A stretch of 64,000 nucleotides of DNA from Lachnospiraceae bacterium (GCA_015057825.1 SVDN01000008.1:1-64000), one strand, 5' to 3'. Counted from the first letter of the stretch, positions 10,189 through 20,258 are shown. Translations and numbers: made by a program. The notes: a model not told the origin generated them from the sequence alone.

Positions 10189-12144
10189 ATGGATTTAGAC
10201 AGAATCAAAGAATTGGTTGAAATACTCAACAAAGCATCAAAAGCTTATTATCAGGAAAGTCGTGAGATAATGAGCAATTTCGAATACGATGCCTTATATG
10301 ACGAATTGGTACGGTTGGAAGAAAAAACGGGAATTGTGCTTTCGGACAGCCCAACAGTTAATGTTGGATATGAAGTGCTTTCGCAACTTCCAAAAGAAAC
10401 TCATCCAAGTCCCATGCTTTCTTTAAATAAAACCAAAAGCGTTGACGAACTTGCTTCTTTTCTCGGAGATAAAGAAGGCATTTTAAGCTGGAAATTGGAT
10501 GGACTTACCATTGTTTTAACTTATGAGGACGGAAGCCTTAATAAGGCGGTTACCAGAGGTAATGGTGAGGTTGGCGAAGTTATCACTGCCAATGCAAAAA
10601 CCTTTAAAAATATACCTATGCAGATTCCCTATAAGGGAAGTCTTGTTCTTCGAGGCGAAGCGGTAATCAAATACTCGGATTTTGAAAAGATTAATGCTTC
10701 CATTTCCGATGTCGACGCAAAATACAAAAATCCGAGAAACTTATGCTCCGGTTCCGTAAGGCAGCTGGATTCTAAAATTACGGCAATGAGAAATGTGAAT
10801 TTCTTTGCCTTCAGTTTGGTAGAGGCTGAAGGAGTTGACTTTAAAAACTCAAGAAACGAACAATTGAATTTCCTTGAAAGTCAAGGTTTCGATGCGGTTG
10901 AAAGAGTTAAAGTCACCAAAGACAATATTCGTTCAAAAGTAGAGTTTTTCTCGGAAAAAATCAAAACAAATGATTTTCCGTCCGATGGATTGGTTCTTAT
11001 TTTGGATGATATTGAATATGGCAGAAGCTTAGGTAACACCGCTAAATTCCCGCGAGATTCCATTGCTTTTAAATGGAAAGACGAGACAGCCCTAACTAAA
11101 TTACTGGAAGTTGAATGGAGCCCTTCAAGGACCGGGCTTATTAATCCCGTTGCGATTTTTGAATCGGTAGAGCTTGAAGGAACAAGTGTGTCCAGAGCAA
11201 GTTTACATAATCTTTCGATTATTGAAGAATTGAAACTGGGAATAGGGGACGAAATTGAGGTATATAAAGCAAATATGATTATTCCTCAAATTTTAAAAAA
11301 TCATACTTGTTCGAATAATCTTGAATTTGCCAAAACTTGTCCCGCATGCGGTTTTGAAACACATGTTAAATCAGAAAACGGTGTAAAAACTTTGCATTGT
11401 CTTAACGAAAAATGTCCTGCCAAACATATAAAATCGTTTACACATTTTGTGGGCAGAAATGCCATGAATATCGATGGATTATCGGAAGAAACCTTAGAAA
11501 AATTTATTGACGAAGGCTTTATTAAGGAATTTCCGGATATATACAAACTTGAGCAATATGAAGAAGATATTGTGGGCAAAAAAGGTTTTGGGCAAAAGTC
11601 TTATGACAATTTGATAGCAGCCATAGAAAAATCCAAAGACGTATATTTGCACAATTTTATAAATGCTCTGGGTATTTTAAACATCGGCCTTTCAAATGCA
11701 AAAATGATTTGCAAGCATTTCGGGGACGATTTTGATTTGATGAGAAAAGCCGACAGAGATACTTTGGCCGCTATTGATGGCGTAGGAGAAGTTATTGCCG
11801 ATTCTTTTGTTTCGTATTTCGAAGATGAGGACAATAAGAGAATCGTTGATGAACTTGTGAAACTTTTGAATATCAAGAAAAATGAATATTCGGAAGAAGA
11901 AGGAAGCTTAAATGGCAAAGTTTTTGTCATAACCGGCAGTTTGAATTCTTTTGGCAACAGAGATGAGGCAAAGGATAGAATTGAAAAGCTTGGGGGTAAA
12001 GTAACCGGCTCAGTTACCAAAAAGACCGATTATCTTGTTAATAATGATATAAATTCCACATCGGGGAAAAACAAGAAAGCAAAAGAATTGGGAGTGCCGA
12101 TAATTTCCGAAGAAGATTTGCTTGCTATGTTGGAAAATCAGTAA
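10189..12144 (+). CDS. ligA: NAD-dependent DNA ligase
   Basis: This 651-residue ligase seals nicks using NAD. It has the adenylation motif KLDG (about residue 105), an OB region, a four-cysteine zinc finger (CPACG ... CLNEKCPAKH, about 393-415), helix-hairpin-helix repeats (GVGEVIADSF), and a C-terminal BRCT domain (GKVFVITGSLNSFGNR, about 572-650). The nucleotide-binding block reads TRGNGEVGEVITAN rather than the usual TRGDGxxGEDVTxN, so this is a divergent LigA lineage. AAGGGAAGAAAAT sets the start at ATG 10189 rather than 10162. Whether a second, canonical ligA exists elsewhere cannot be seen. Confidence 0.9.
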   Translation: MDLDRIKELVEILNKASKAYYQESREIMSNFEYDALYDELVRLEEKTGIVLSDSPTVNVGYEVLSQLPKETHPSPMLSLNKTKSVDELASFLGDKEGILSWKLDGLTIVLTYEDGSLNKAVTRGNGEVGEVITANAKTFKNIPMQIPYKGSLVLRGEAVIKYSDFEKINASISDVDAKYKNPRNLCSGSVRQLDSKITAMRNVNFFAFSLVEAEGVDFKNSRNEQLNFLESQGFDAVERVKVTKDNIRSKVEFFSEKIKTNDFPSDGLVLILDDIEYGRSLGNTAKFPRDSIAFKWKDETALTKLLEVEWSPSRTGLINPVAIFESVELEGTSVSRASLHNLSIIEELKLGIGDEIEVYKANMIIPQILKNHTCSNNLEFAKTCPACGFETHVKSENGVKTLHCLNEKCPAKHIKSFTHFVGRNAMNIDGLSEETLEKFIDEGFIKEFPDIYKLEQYEEDIVGKKGFGQKSYDNLIAAIEKSKDVYLHNFINALGILNIGLSNAKMICKHFGDDFDLMRKADRDTLAAIDGVGEVIADSFVSYFEDEDNKRIVDELVKLLNIKKNEYSEEEGSLNGKVFVITGSLNSFGNRDEAKDRIEKLGGKVTGSVTKKTDYLVNNDINSTSGKNKKAKELGVPIISEEDLLAMLENQ

Positions 12145-12225
12145 AATATTATTATTTTTCAGCTTGTTAAAAACATGACTGCTTATTACAATAATTGATT
12201 TTTGTATATAGTTAGTTTCAACTTA

Positions 12226-12254
12226 TTGTTTAAGCAATCAAATAGTGATAAAAT
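12226..12254 (+). promoter_or_regulatory. promoter of metA
   Basis: TTGTTT (12226-12231), a 17-base spacer and TAAAAT (12249-12254) lie about 45 bases before metA. I see no S-box (SAM-I) or T-box consensus in the leader. Confidence 0.5.
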
Positions 12255-12298
12255 CATTTTCAAGTATTAAGAATTGATTTATTGAAAAGGGAGCAGTT

Positions 12299-13219
12299 AT
12301 GCCTATTAAAGTTCAAAATGATTTGCCTGCAAAGGCAATCATAGAAAGTGAAAATATATTCATAATAGATGAGAAAAAGGCCGGAAATCAGGATATCAGA
12401 CCTTTGGAAATCGGTATTTTAAATCTTATGCCAAACAAAGAGGATACCGAAATTCAGCTTTTGAGAATGCTTTCAAATACACCTCTTCAAATAAACGTAT
12501 CTTTTATTTGCTTGGGTTCTTATGTTTCCAAGCATACACCGGCAACGCATTTGAATCAATTTTATGAAAAATTCGGCGAAATCAAAAATAAAAAATTCGA
12601 CGGTTTTATTATAACCGGTGCACCAATCGAGCTTATGGAATTCGAGGAAGTGGATTATTGGGATGAGTTTTGTGAAATAATGGAATGGACCAAAACTCAC
12701 GTTACATCAACTTTCCATTTGTGCTGGGCTGCCCTTGCTGCGCTTAATTATCATTACGGCATCAGAAAATGCGTATTGGAAAGCAAAACCTTCGGCGTAT
12801 TCAAACACAAACTTTTGCACAGAAGGCCTCCGATTGTCAGAGGTTTTGATGATGAGTTTTACGCTCCGCATTCAAGACATACCGGAATTATTTCCGAAGA
12901 TGTATATAATAATAAAGATTTGACGGTTCTTGCGGAAAGCGATGAAGCCGGAATCTATCTTGTTACTGCAAATAACGGAAAACAGGTTTTTGTGCTGGGA
13001 CATCCCGAATATGACAGAATTACGCTGGATATTGAGTATAAGAGAGATTTGAAGAAGGGCATGGATATTGACATTCCTAAGAATTATTATCCCAATGACG
13101 ATCCTTCAAAAGAGCCTATCCTCGGCTGGAGAGCACATTCCAGCGCACTTTACAGTAATTGGCTTAACTACTATGTATATCAGGCAACGCCATTTGATAT
13201 GGAAGATATCGGTAAATAA
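12299..13219 (+). CDS. metA: homoserine O-acetyltransferase of the MetA family
   Basis: This 306-residue MetA-family enzyme activates homoserine for methionine synthesis. The catalytic Cys is C142 (FHLCWAA), and His/Glu lie in LGHPEYD. Residue 111 is Glu (GAPIEL). In characterised MetA proteins Glu at 111 goes with acetyl-CoA use and Gly at 111 with succinyl-CoA use, so despite the usual homoserine O-succinyltransferase label this enzyme is predicted to be an acetyltransferase. The start follows AAAAGGGAG. It appears to be monocistronic, with its own promoter and a strong terminator. Confidence 0.92.
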   Translation: MPIKVQNDLPAKAIIESENIFIIDEKKAGNQDIRPLEIGILNLMPNKEDTEIQLLRMLSNTPLQINVSFICLGSYVSKHTPATHLNQFYEKFGEIKNKKFDGFIITGAPIELMEFEEVDYWDEFCEIMEWTKTHVTSTFHLCWAALAALNYHYGIRKCVLESKTFGVFKHKLLHRRPPIVRGFDDEFYAPHSRHTGIISEDVYNNKDLTVLAESDEAGIYLVTANNGKQVFVLGHPEYDRITLDIEYKRDLKKGMDIDIPKNYYPNDDPSKEPILGWRAHSSALYSNWLNYYVYQATPFDMEDIGK

Positions 13220-13223
13220 TTAT

Positions 13224-13254
13224 AAGAGCTTCTTAAAGGAAGCTCTTTTTTATT
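13224..13254 (+). terminator. terminator of metA
   Basis: AAGAGCTTC (13224-13232) pairs with GAAGCTCTT (13239-13247) and is followed by a T-run, directly after the metA stop codon. Confidence 0.88.
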
Positions 13255-13332
13255 GAAATAAGCTTAATTAAATGATAAAATTCTATTGAGGGTATTATTA
13301 GACTTAAATGTCTGTCAATAAGGGAATTATAT

Positions 13333-15255
13333 ATGAAAACCATTCGTAAAAGAGAATCATATCGAACGATAGTCATTATTGTGTTGATTGCACTTGTTGT
13401 TGTAATCTTTACTTTTTTTGCGTATAATTTTGAAATTAATCGCAAAACGATAGCTCTTATCAATCATATCCAAGAAAACGTTTACAATTACAGTCCGGAA
13501 GAAGCAATGTATTTTGTGGAAAGTCAGCTTTTGGATTTTGCCGTCTTTATAAAAAAAGCCGGAGTTATTATTGAAATAATTTTGTTTGCCACATTTGCTG
13601 CCTGCATCAGTATTGCAATATATTCCGGAAGAAAAAGAGCAAAACATCTCGCTACTTTAAATACTCAGGCAAATTATATGTTTGAAGGTGTTAAAGGGAT
13701 TTTCGATACCTTTATATTCGTTGATTTAATCGAAAAAAGCTATATTTTTCTTATGGATACGGTTCCGGATAATTATGAGATTCCTTTTGAAGGACCTTTT
13801 GATATATTGAAAGAACATATTGTTAACAACAGAGTTCCGGAAAAAGATAAAAAAGCCATGAATGCTTATTTGGATATAGACTATATCTATAATTATTTTT
13901 CCGATAACGATATTAAATTGTCAAACATGCGTCATAGGCTTATTGATGATGAAAAAAAATGGGTAAATTCAAGAATTGTTTGCTTGGAACGTGTTGACGG
14001 TAAGCCTACAAAGGTTATTATTATGCGTCAGGATGTTACATTGGAAGTTGCCCAGGAAAGAATGATAAAAGATGCCTTGAATCAGGCTCTTGAAGCGAAT
14101 AATTCAAAAAGTAATTTCCTTGCCAATATGTCTCACGATATCAGAACTCCTATGAATGCAATCATCGGTTTTAACAACATGGCTATGAAGCATTTTGATG
14201 ACAAGGAAAAAGTAGCGGAATGTCTGGAAAAAATATCCATTTCATCTGCGGGCCTTTTGTCGCTTATTAATGATATTCTTGATATGAGCAAGATAGAAAG
14301 CGGCAATCAGCATGTTGATGCAAATCCTTGCGATGTAGTGGAAGAAGTTAAGAGAACGGAACTTGTGGTAAGACCTCAGACCGATGCCAAAGGAATTGAA
14401 TTTGTTGTCGAATATGATATTAAGCATACAAAAGTAATCGCAGACAAAATCTTGGTGAACAGAGTTATAGGTAATCTTTTAAGCAATGCCATTAAATTTA
14501 CCGAAACAGGCGGAAAGATCACATTTAGAATTTCCGAAAAAGCCGATATTAAAGATGGCTACGCCTTGTATGAATTAAGCGTGAAAGATACGGGCATCGG
14601 TATGAGCGAAGAGTTTATCGACACTATTTTCGATACATTTACAAGAGAGCGTACATCCACGGTCAGTGGAATTACCGGAACGGGACTTGGTATGGCCATT
14701 TCCAAGAACCTTGTGGATTTAATGGGCGGAACCATTTCCGTTAAAAGTAAAAAAGGTGTAGGTTCCGAATTTAAAGTTGCACTTCCTACACAATTGATTT
14801 TGGAGGATGACTCTAAAGAAACTGAAGAAATCGTATTGGAACCTTATAACAAAAAAGGTCTTTCAAAATCAGGAAAAGAAAGTCCTATGATTTTGGTTGT
14901 GGAAGACAATGAGCTTAACAGAGAAATTATTTGTGATATACTGAAAACGGAAGGCTTTTCCATTGAAGAAGCCTTTAACGGACTGGAAGCGGTTCAAATT
15001 CTGGAAGCATCAAAAAAAGGCTACTTTGATTGCGTTCTTATGGATGTTCAAATGCCGATTATGGATGGCTATGAGGCAACCAAAACCATAAGAGCAAGCA
15101 ACAATGAATATGTAAACAAGATTCCTATCATTGCCATGACAGCCAACGCTTTTGACGAAGATAAAAGAAAAGCTTTGGAATGCGGAATGAATATGCATAT
15201 TTCGAAACCTATTAAAGTTGATGAACTTTTGGAAACATTATATGAGTATACTTGA
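13333..15255 (+). CDS. membrane-anchored hybrid histidine kinase (HisKA, HATPase, REC)
   Basis: This is a 640-residue kinase. Two membrane segments (about residues 12-30 and 77-98) enclose a short extracytoplasmic loop. A PAS-like region (about 105-240) is followed by a short helix, the HisKA box SHDIRTPMNAIIGF (about residue 273), a HATPase domain (NLLSNAIKFTE, DTGIGM, GTGLGMAISK) and a receiver domain with VEDNE, phospho-Asp in VLMDVQMPIMDG, and SKPIK. No HPt or DNA-binding output is present. The core is closely similar to the kinases at 5432 and 17991. TAAGGG precedes the ATG. A Cys-rich membrane protein starts 10 bases after the stop, suggesting joint function. Confidence 0.88.
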   Translation: MKTIRKRESYRTIVIIVLIALVVVIFTFFAYNFEINRKTIALINHIQENVYNYSPEEAMYFVESQLLDFAVFIKKAGVIIEIILFATFAACISIAIYSGRKRAKHLATLNTQANYMFEGVKGIFDTFIFVDLIEKSYIFLMDTVPDNYEIPFEGPFDILKEHIVNNRVPEKDKKAMNAYLDIDYIYNYFSDNDIKLSNMRHRLIDDEKKWVNSRIVCLERVDGKPTKVIIMRQDVTLEVAQERMIKDALNQALEANNSKSNFLANMSHDIRTPMNAIIGFNNMAMKHFDDKEKVAECLEKISISSAGLLSLINDILDMSKIESGNQHVDANPCDVVEEVKRTELVVRPQTDAKGIEFVVEYDIKHTKVIADKILVNRVIGNLLSNAIKFTETGGKITFRISEKADIKDGYALYELSVKDTGIGMSEEFIDTIFDTFTRERTSTVSGITGTGLGMAISKNLVDLMGGTISVKSKKGVGSEFKVALPTQLILEDDSKETEEIVLEPYNKKGLSKSGKESPMILVVEDNELNREIICDILKTEGFSIEEAFNGLEAVQILEASKKGYFDCVLMDVQMPIMDGYEATKTIRASNNEYVNKIPIIAMTANAFDEDKRKALECGMNMHISKPIKVDELLETLYEYT

Positions 15256-15264
15256 GGTATTGTT

Positions 15265-16047
15265 ATGAAATCGAAAGTTAAAGCAACTCCGATGTTTAAA
15301 AGATATTATTTTAGACTTCTTGGAAGAATTGCGATTTTTTTGTTTGTCTTTTTGATGTATCTTTTCAAAAGAGAATGGTTTTATAACCTTATTTTTGATC
15401 CTTTTATTTGGAAAATCTCCATATTTCACATATTATGGGCAATCTTCATGTTTATAATGATTATCCATATATTCCCGAATCGCCTTATAACCATGGCTCA
15501 AAGAAAATCAAAGCAAATCCATTTTGAAGAAAAGCAATATGACCGTCTGGAGTTGCTTGAATATGTGCAGGATATGAACAGAAAAGCCTGGAAGGTATTG
15601 CTTTCCTGGCTTATTATCGATGGTGTTTTCGGAGTTCTTTACCTTACGGGAGTAATCGGTGAAGTCGATTTGTGGATGCTTGTGGTGTTTTATTTCGCCT
15701 GCGATATGATTTGCATAATGGTTTATTGCCCGTTTCAGACGCATATTATGCATAACAAATGTTGCGTAAACTGCAGAATATTCGACTGGGGCCATTTTAT
15801 GATGTTTTCACCGACGATATTTATGAAAGGCTTTTTCTCTTGGAGTTTGTTTTTTACGGCCTGTGTGGTTTTGATCAAATGGGAATTTACATACAGCGCA
15901 CATCCGGAGCGCTTTTGGAGCGGTTCCAACGCAACTTTGGATTGCTCAAAATGTAAAGATAAATTATGCAAAATCAAAAAAGCATACATTCCGAAACGAT
16001 TTAACAGTTGGGATGATGTAACTGATGATGAAGAAAACGAAAACTGA
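15265..16047 (+). CDS. Cys-rich integral membrane protein of unknown function
   Basis: I do not recognise a named family in this 260-residue protein. Two hydrophobic segments lie in the first 75 residues (about 17-32 and 48-68). A hydrophilic stretch follows, then two more segments (about 112-150). After these comes a block with C-x11-CC-x2-C (residues about 154-170), another hydrophobic segment near 185-210, and a C-terminal CSKCKDKLC motif (about 231-239). The clustered cysteines suggest metal or iron-sulfur binding. The gene begins 10 bases after the upstream hybrid kinase with TTGAGG as its ribosome binding site, so it is probably translated from the same message and may be a sensor partner. 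Function is not assigned. Confidence 0.6.
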   Translation: MKSKVKATPMFKRYYFRLLGRIAIFLFVFLMYLFKREWFYNLIFDPFIWKISIFHILWAIFMFIMIIHIFPNRLITMAQRKSKQIHFEEKQYDRLELLEYVQDMNRKAWKVLLSWLIIDGVFGVLYLTGVIGEVDLWMLVVFYFACDMICIMVYCPFQTHIMHNKCCVNCRIFDWGHFMMFSPTIFMKGFFSWSLFFTACVVLIKWEFTYSAHPERFWSGSNATLDCSKCKDKLCKIKKAYIPKRFNSWDDVTDDEENEN

Positions 16048-16088
16048 TAAATACGCTTGCAAAATGGCTTTTTGAAAGCCTAAAAATC

Positions 16089-16117
16089 TTGACATAATGC
16101 ATAAAAAGTTATAAAAT
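16089..16117 (+). promoter_or_regulatory. strong sigma-A promoter of rny
   Basis: TTGACA (16089-16094), a 17-base spacer and TAAAAT (16112-16117) lie about 107 bases before the rny start, giving a 5' untranslated leader of about 100 bases. Confidence 0.8.
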
Positions 16118-16223
16118 ATTAACGTTGTATTTGTTAATACATATCATCATTTTCTCCGCTTTTCCGAAGAAGATGTATGAATTGAAATATGTACAATGAA
16201 AATTAAATAAGGAGGTGCTCCTA

Positions 16224-17771
16224 GTGCTTAAAATAATCATTGCGATTGTTGTAACTGCTGTGGTCACTGCCATTATTTCATGTCTTGTTTCATCAAAAGC
16301 TACTCGTAAAAAGATTGAAGATCAAATCGGTAGTGCTGAAGAAAAATCAAGAAGCATTATCGACGAAGCTTTAAAGACAGCCGAAACAAAGAAAAAAGAA
16401 GCTTTGCTTGAAGCTAAAGAAGAGTCGATTAAAACAAAGAATGAATTGGATCGTGAAGTAAAAGAACGTAGAGCAGAACTGCAGAAGTACGAAAGAAGAG
16501 TTCTTCAAAAAGAAGAAGCAATTGATAAAAAGTACGACGCAGCCGAAAAACGTGAGCAATCACTTGCAGCACGCGAAAAGGAACTTGAAAAAGTCAAAGC
16601 TGAAGTGACAAAGCTTAACGAGCAGCGTATACAGGAATTGGAAAGAATCTCTGGTCTCACCTCCGAACAAGCAAAAGACTTATTATTACAATCTGTTGAA
16701 GATGAAGTAAAAATTGACACAGCAAAACTTATCAAGGAAATGGAAACTCGCGCAAAAGAAGAATCAAGCAAAAAGGCGAAGGAATACATTGTCAATGCTA
16801 TTCAAAGATGCGCGGCAGATCATGTGGCCGAAACAACAATTTCCGTTGTTCAGTTGCCTAATGATGAAATGAAAGGAAGAATCATCGGTCGTGAAGGTCG
16901 AAATATCAGAACATTGGAAACAATGACAGGTATCGATCTTATAATTGATGATACTCCTGAAGCGGTAATTCTTTCGGGCTTCGATCCTATAAGAAGAGAA
17001 GTTGCGAGAATTGCTCTTGAAAAACTTATTATTGACGGTCGTATTCATCCGGCTCGTATTGAAGAGATGGTTGAAAAGGCCAAAAAAGAAGTTGAAGAGA
17101 ATATGCGTGAAGACGGTGAAGCAGCCGTATTGGAAGTTGGTGTTCACGGAATTCATCCTGAACTTGTTAAACTTCTCGGTAAGATGAAGTTCAGAACAAG
17201 TTTCGGACAAAATGCCTTGAAACATTCTATCGAAGTTGCTTTGCTTTCGGGCTTACTTGCCGGCGAAATCGGTACCGATGTAAGACTTGCAAAACGTGCG
17301 GGTTTGTTACACGATATCGGTAAAGCTGTCGATCATGAAAACGAAGGTACGCATATTTCACTCGGTGTTGAGTTATGTAAAAAGTACAAAGAATCCGATG
17401 TTGTTATTAACTCGGTTGCATCACATCATGGTGATTGCGAACCTGAATCGCTTATTGCATGTATAGTTCAGGCTGCTGATACAATCAGTGCGGCCAGACC
17501 GGGTGCAAGAAGAGAAACATTGGAAACTTACACTAACAGATTATCAGACCTTGAAAATATTTCTAATGGATTTAAGGGTGTAGAAAAGTCATTTGCTATC
17601 CAGGCGGGTAGAGAGATTAGAGTTATGGTTGTTCCGGAACAAATCAGCGATGCTGATATGGTACTTTTAGCCAGAGACATTTCTAAACAGATTGAAGACG
17701 AGCTTGAGTACCCTGGACAAATCAAAGTTAATGTAATTAGAGAATCAAGAGTTACTGATTACGCTAAATAA
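16224..17771 (+). CDS. rny: ribonuclease Y
   Basis: This 515-residue membrane-anchored endoribonuclease starts mRNA decay in Gram-positives. It has one N-terminal membrane helix (about 2-20), a long charged coiled coil (about 30-190), a KH domain ([15 protein letters not shown] near 213), and an HD domain with the catalytic pair in [12 protein letters not shown]. The C-terminal [14 protein letters not shown] motif is typical. I chose GTG 16224 because GGAGG lies 8 bases upstream; the in-frame GTG at 16215 overlaps that site. The gene has its own promoter and terminator. Confidence 0.95.
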   Translation: MLKIIIAIVVTAVVTAIISCLVSSKATRKKIEDQIGSAEEKSRSIIDEALKTAETKKKEALLEAKEESIKTKNELDREVKERRAELQKYERRVLQKEEAIDKKYDAAEKREQSLAAREKELEKVKAEVTKLNEQRIQELERISGLTSEQAKDLLLQSVEDEVKIDTAKLIKEMETRAKEESSKKAKEYIVNAIQRCAADHVAETTISVVQLPNDEMKGRIIGREGRNIRTLETMTGIDLIIDDTPEAVILSGFDPIRREVARIALEKLIIDGRIHPARIEEMVEKAKKEVEENMREDGEAAVLEVGVHGIHPELVKLLGKMKFRTSFGQNALKHSIEVALLSGLLAGEIGTDVRLAKRAGLLHDIGKAVDHENEGTHISLGVELCKKYKESDVVINSVASHHGDCEPESLIACIVQAADTISAARPGARRETLETYTNRLSDLENISNGFKGVEKSFAIQAGREIRVMVVPEQISDADMVLLARDISKQIEDELEYPGQIKVNVIRESRVTDYAK

Positions 17772-17796
17772 GCGTTTAATTTATATTAACGGGATG

Positions 17797-17826
17797 AAAA
17801 AAGACGACGAGAGTCGTCTTTTTTGT
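17797..17826 (+). terminator. terminator of rny
   Basis: A perfect 12-bp stem (AAAAAAGACGAC at 17797-17808 with GTCGTCTTTTTT at 17813-17824) has a GAGA tetraloop and ends in a T-run. Confidence 0.92.
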
Positions 17827-17990
17827 TGTTTTAAAGATAAAAATTCAAAAATTGTTTATAAATTCTTTAAAAATTCTTTAAACCTTTTAATTTTACTATG
17901 TTATAATAAAAATAGCGGAAAATGTGTTTAAGGCATTGTTTGCTCTTATGTTTTTTGGGGGAATTGTATTTTTGCTACTTGGGGTGTGAA

Positions 17991-20135
17991 ATGGCAGATA
18001 AAGAAAAATTTTTTGATGCATTACATAGTTATATAGATAAAGTTCTCGATCACGATGCAACTTGCGATGATGATATTTTCGAATTGTTGGAAGCAACAAG
18101 AGCTTCTTTTGATTTGGATAATGTCTATATTGCAAAGAGCATTTCAAGTGGTTGCGGGCTTTTTTTTAGTCACAGCAGCGCAAAAGAAGAATATATGAAT
18201 ATGACCGGCGTCAGACAGGAAATGACAAGGGATTATTGGGAAAATTTTAGAAGTTATATAGATGATGATGGCTATTTTTACGGTAATAACTCTAATACTC
18301 CCGGAGATTACGGCGGATTAAACCTCTGTTATGTTACAAATGTGGGGCAAAGACTTGATGCCTATGTTGGTTTTTATGTAATTGATGAGGAACATGTTTG
18401 GTCGGAAGATGAAAAGACTGCCATAAGAAAGCTTTCTTTGGTTTTATGCCGTTATTTTGAAATGAGCAGATTTACATCTTTGGATATGACGGAGGCAAAA
18501 GCCGCTCTTATTAACGAATTTATATTGGGAGAATATGATGCCATATTGCTCGTTGATTTGGAAAAAGATGAATATGAGTCATATATTCCTATAAAAAGCG
18601 TTGATTTTACAAAGAACAGTCGTGGGGTTTATTCCGACAATGTGAGAAAATTCGCTAATTATATCGATGAAGAATACAGACAGCAATGGCTTTCTTTCTC
18701 GGATATTGACTATGTTAAAAAATTCCTGGCAAATGAAGACCGTGTTGAATTTGAATATAAAATAAGCGGTTTGAATAAAGACTGGAGACGATGCGTATTT
18801 CAAGTTATTCAAAGAAAACAAGGTATTCCTTATATGGTAATTTCCACATTCATAGGTATGGATAGCGCCAAAGCCGAAAAAAACGAACTTAATAAGCGCA
18901 TAGAGAGTCAGAATAAATTATTGGAGAAGCAGCATGTTGATCTTGAGAAGGCTTTGCTTGCGGCAGAAGCAGCCAACAGAGCCAAATCCACATTCCTTTT
19001 CAGCATGTCTCACGATATGCGTACACCAATGAATGCCATTAACGGTTATTCGGCTCTTGCTATAAATCATATTGACAATCCGGATGCCGTAAAAGATTAT
19101 ATTTCAAAAATAAATGTGGCAAGCAATCATTTGCTTGAGCTTATTAACGATATTTTGGATATGAGCCGTATCGAAAGCGACCATGTGGTTCTTAATCCGG
19201 AGCTTATCAATCTGAGAGAAGATATGGAAAATATTAAGAGCATAATGAGCTCAGCGGTTAATGCGAAAAACCTTGATTTTGACTGCACCATATCCGTCAG
19301 TCACGAAAATGTTTTTTGCGATTATCTTCGCTTGAATCAAATTATTATTAATCTTTTGTCCAATTCCATAAAATTCACACATGGCGGAGGAAGGATAGCT
19401 CTGAGCATTACGGAAGAGGACAATCTGCTTATTGATAAAGGCGAAAGAACCGGTGAAGCCGGATTTGTAATTGTTGTTGAAGATAACGGAATCGGCATGT
19501 CCGAAGAATTCGTTAAAAAAATATTCGATCCTTTCTCGAGAGAGGAAACATCAACCGTAAGTAAGATTCAAGGCACGGGGCTGGGAATGTCTATTGTTAA
19601 GAAGCTTATGGATCTTTTTGATGGTGAAATCAGCGTGGAAAGCAAGAAAAATGTAGGCACCCGTTTTACGCTAAATCTCAGATTAAAAGTATTTCTTAAA
19701 GATGACGATCATGTTGAAAATCAAATCGAAGAGGTTGTCAATAAATACAAAGATCCTGAAAATGTTCGTATTCTTCTTGTAGAAGACAATGAAATGAACA
19801 GAGAAATCGCTTATGCTATTTTGACCGAACAAAAATACAAAGTGGATATGGCTTGTGACGGTAAGGAAGCGGTAGAAAAATACTCGGCATCAAAGCCGGG
19901 CACTTATAATGTTATTTTGATGGATATTCAGATGCCTGTTATGGATGGACATGAGGCTACTAAAGCCATCAGAAGCCTTGACAATGACGGACTTAAATCA
20001 ATTCCTATCATAGCAATGACGGCAAATGCATTTGATGAAGACAGACAGGAAGCCTTTGATTGCGGTATGAATGACTTTATTGCCAAACCTTTTATGGTAG
20101 ACGATTTGATGAGAGTTATTAATAAAGTTATTTAA
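17991..20135 (+). CDS. hybrid histidine kinase (GAF-like and PAS-like sensors, HisKA, HATPase, REC), soluble
   Basis: This is a 714-residue kinase with no membrane segments. Residues about 1-160 look like a GAF domain, and about 170-300 like a PAS fold. A coiled coil (KNELNKRIESQNKLLEKQ) leads to the HisKA box SHDMRTPMNAINGY. A HATPase domain (NLLSNSIKFTHGG, DNGIGM, GTGLGMSIVK) and a receiver domain (VEDNEMNRE, phospho-Asp in ILMDIQMPVMDG, AKPFM) follow. The start is ATG 17991 after GGGGTGTGAA; the upstream in-frame extension looks non-coding. A TATAAT box lies at 17902-17907 without a clear -35 box. Like its two paralogues it lacks an HPt or output domain. Confidence 0.87.
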   Translation: MADKEKFFDALHSYIDKVLDHDATCDDDIFELLEATRASFDLDNVYIAKSISSGCGLFFSHSSAKEEYMNMTGVRQEMTRDYWENFRSYIDDDGYFYGNNSNTPGDYGGLNLCYVTNVGQRLDAYVGFYVIDEEHVWSEDEKTAIRKLSLVLCRYFEMSRFTSLDMTEAKAALINEFILGEYDAILLVDLEKDEYESYIPIKSVDFTKNSRGVYSDNVRKFANYIDEEYRQQWLSFSDIDYVKKFLANEDRVEFEYKISGLNKDWRRCVFQVIQRKQGIPYMVISTFIGMDSAKAEKNELNKRIESQNKLLEKQHVDLEKALLAAEAANRAKSTFLFSMSHDMRTPMNAINGYSALAINHIDNPDAVKDYISKINVASNHLLELINDILDMSRIESDHVVLNPELINLREDMENIKSIMSSAVNAKNLDFDCTISVSHENVFCDYLRLNQIIINLLSNSIKFTHGGGRIALSITEEDNLLIDKGERTGEAGFVIVVEDNGIGMSEEFVKKIFDPFSREETSTVSKIQGTGLGMSIVKKLMDLFDGEISVESKKNVGTRFTLNLRLKVFLKDDDHVENQIEEVVNKYKDPENVRILLVEDNEMNREIAYAILTEQKYKVDMACDGKEAVEKYSASKPGTYNVILMDIQMPVMDGHEATKAIRSLDNDGLKSIPIIAMTANAFDEDRQEAFDCGMNDFIAKPFMVDDLMRVINKVI

Positions 20136-20258
20136 ATTGTCTTTGTAATAATCTTATATACAAATGTTCACGTCAGGCGGACAAATTTCAAAAATCAATA
20201 TCATATTCCGTAGCTCAAAGACAAAATCATATTGTTTATGATTTAGTACAATTTTTTG

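Noticed and set aside
12145..12298. possible SAM (S-box) riboswitch before metA
   Set aside because: None of the conserved S-box parts or a terminator/antiterminator pair is present; only a promoter is supported.
16066..16080. terminator after the Cys-rich membrane protein
   Set aside because: GGCTTT-TTG-AAAGCC is a weak stem and is followed by TAAAAATC, with no T-run.
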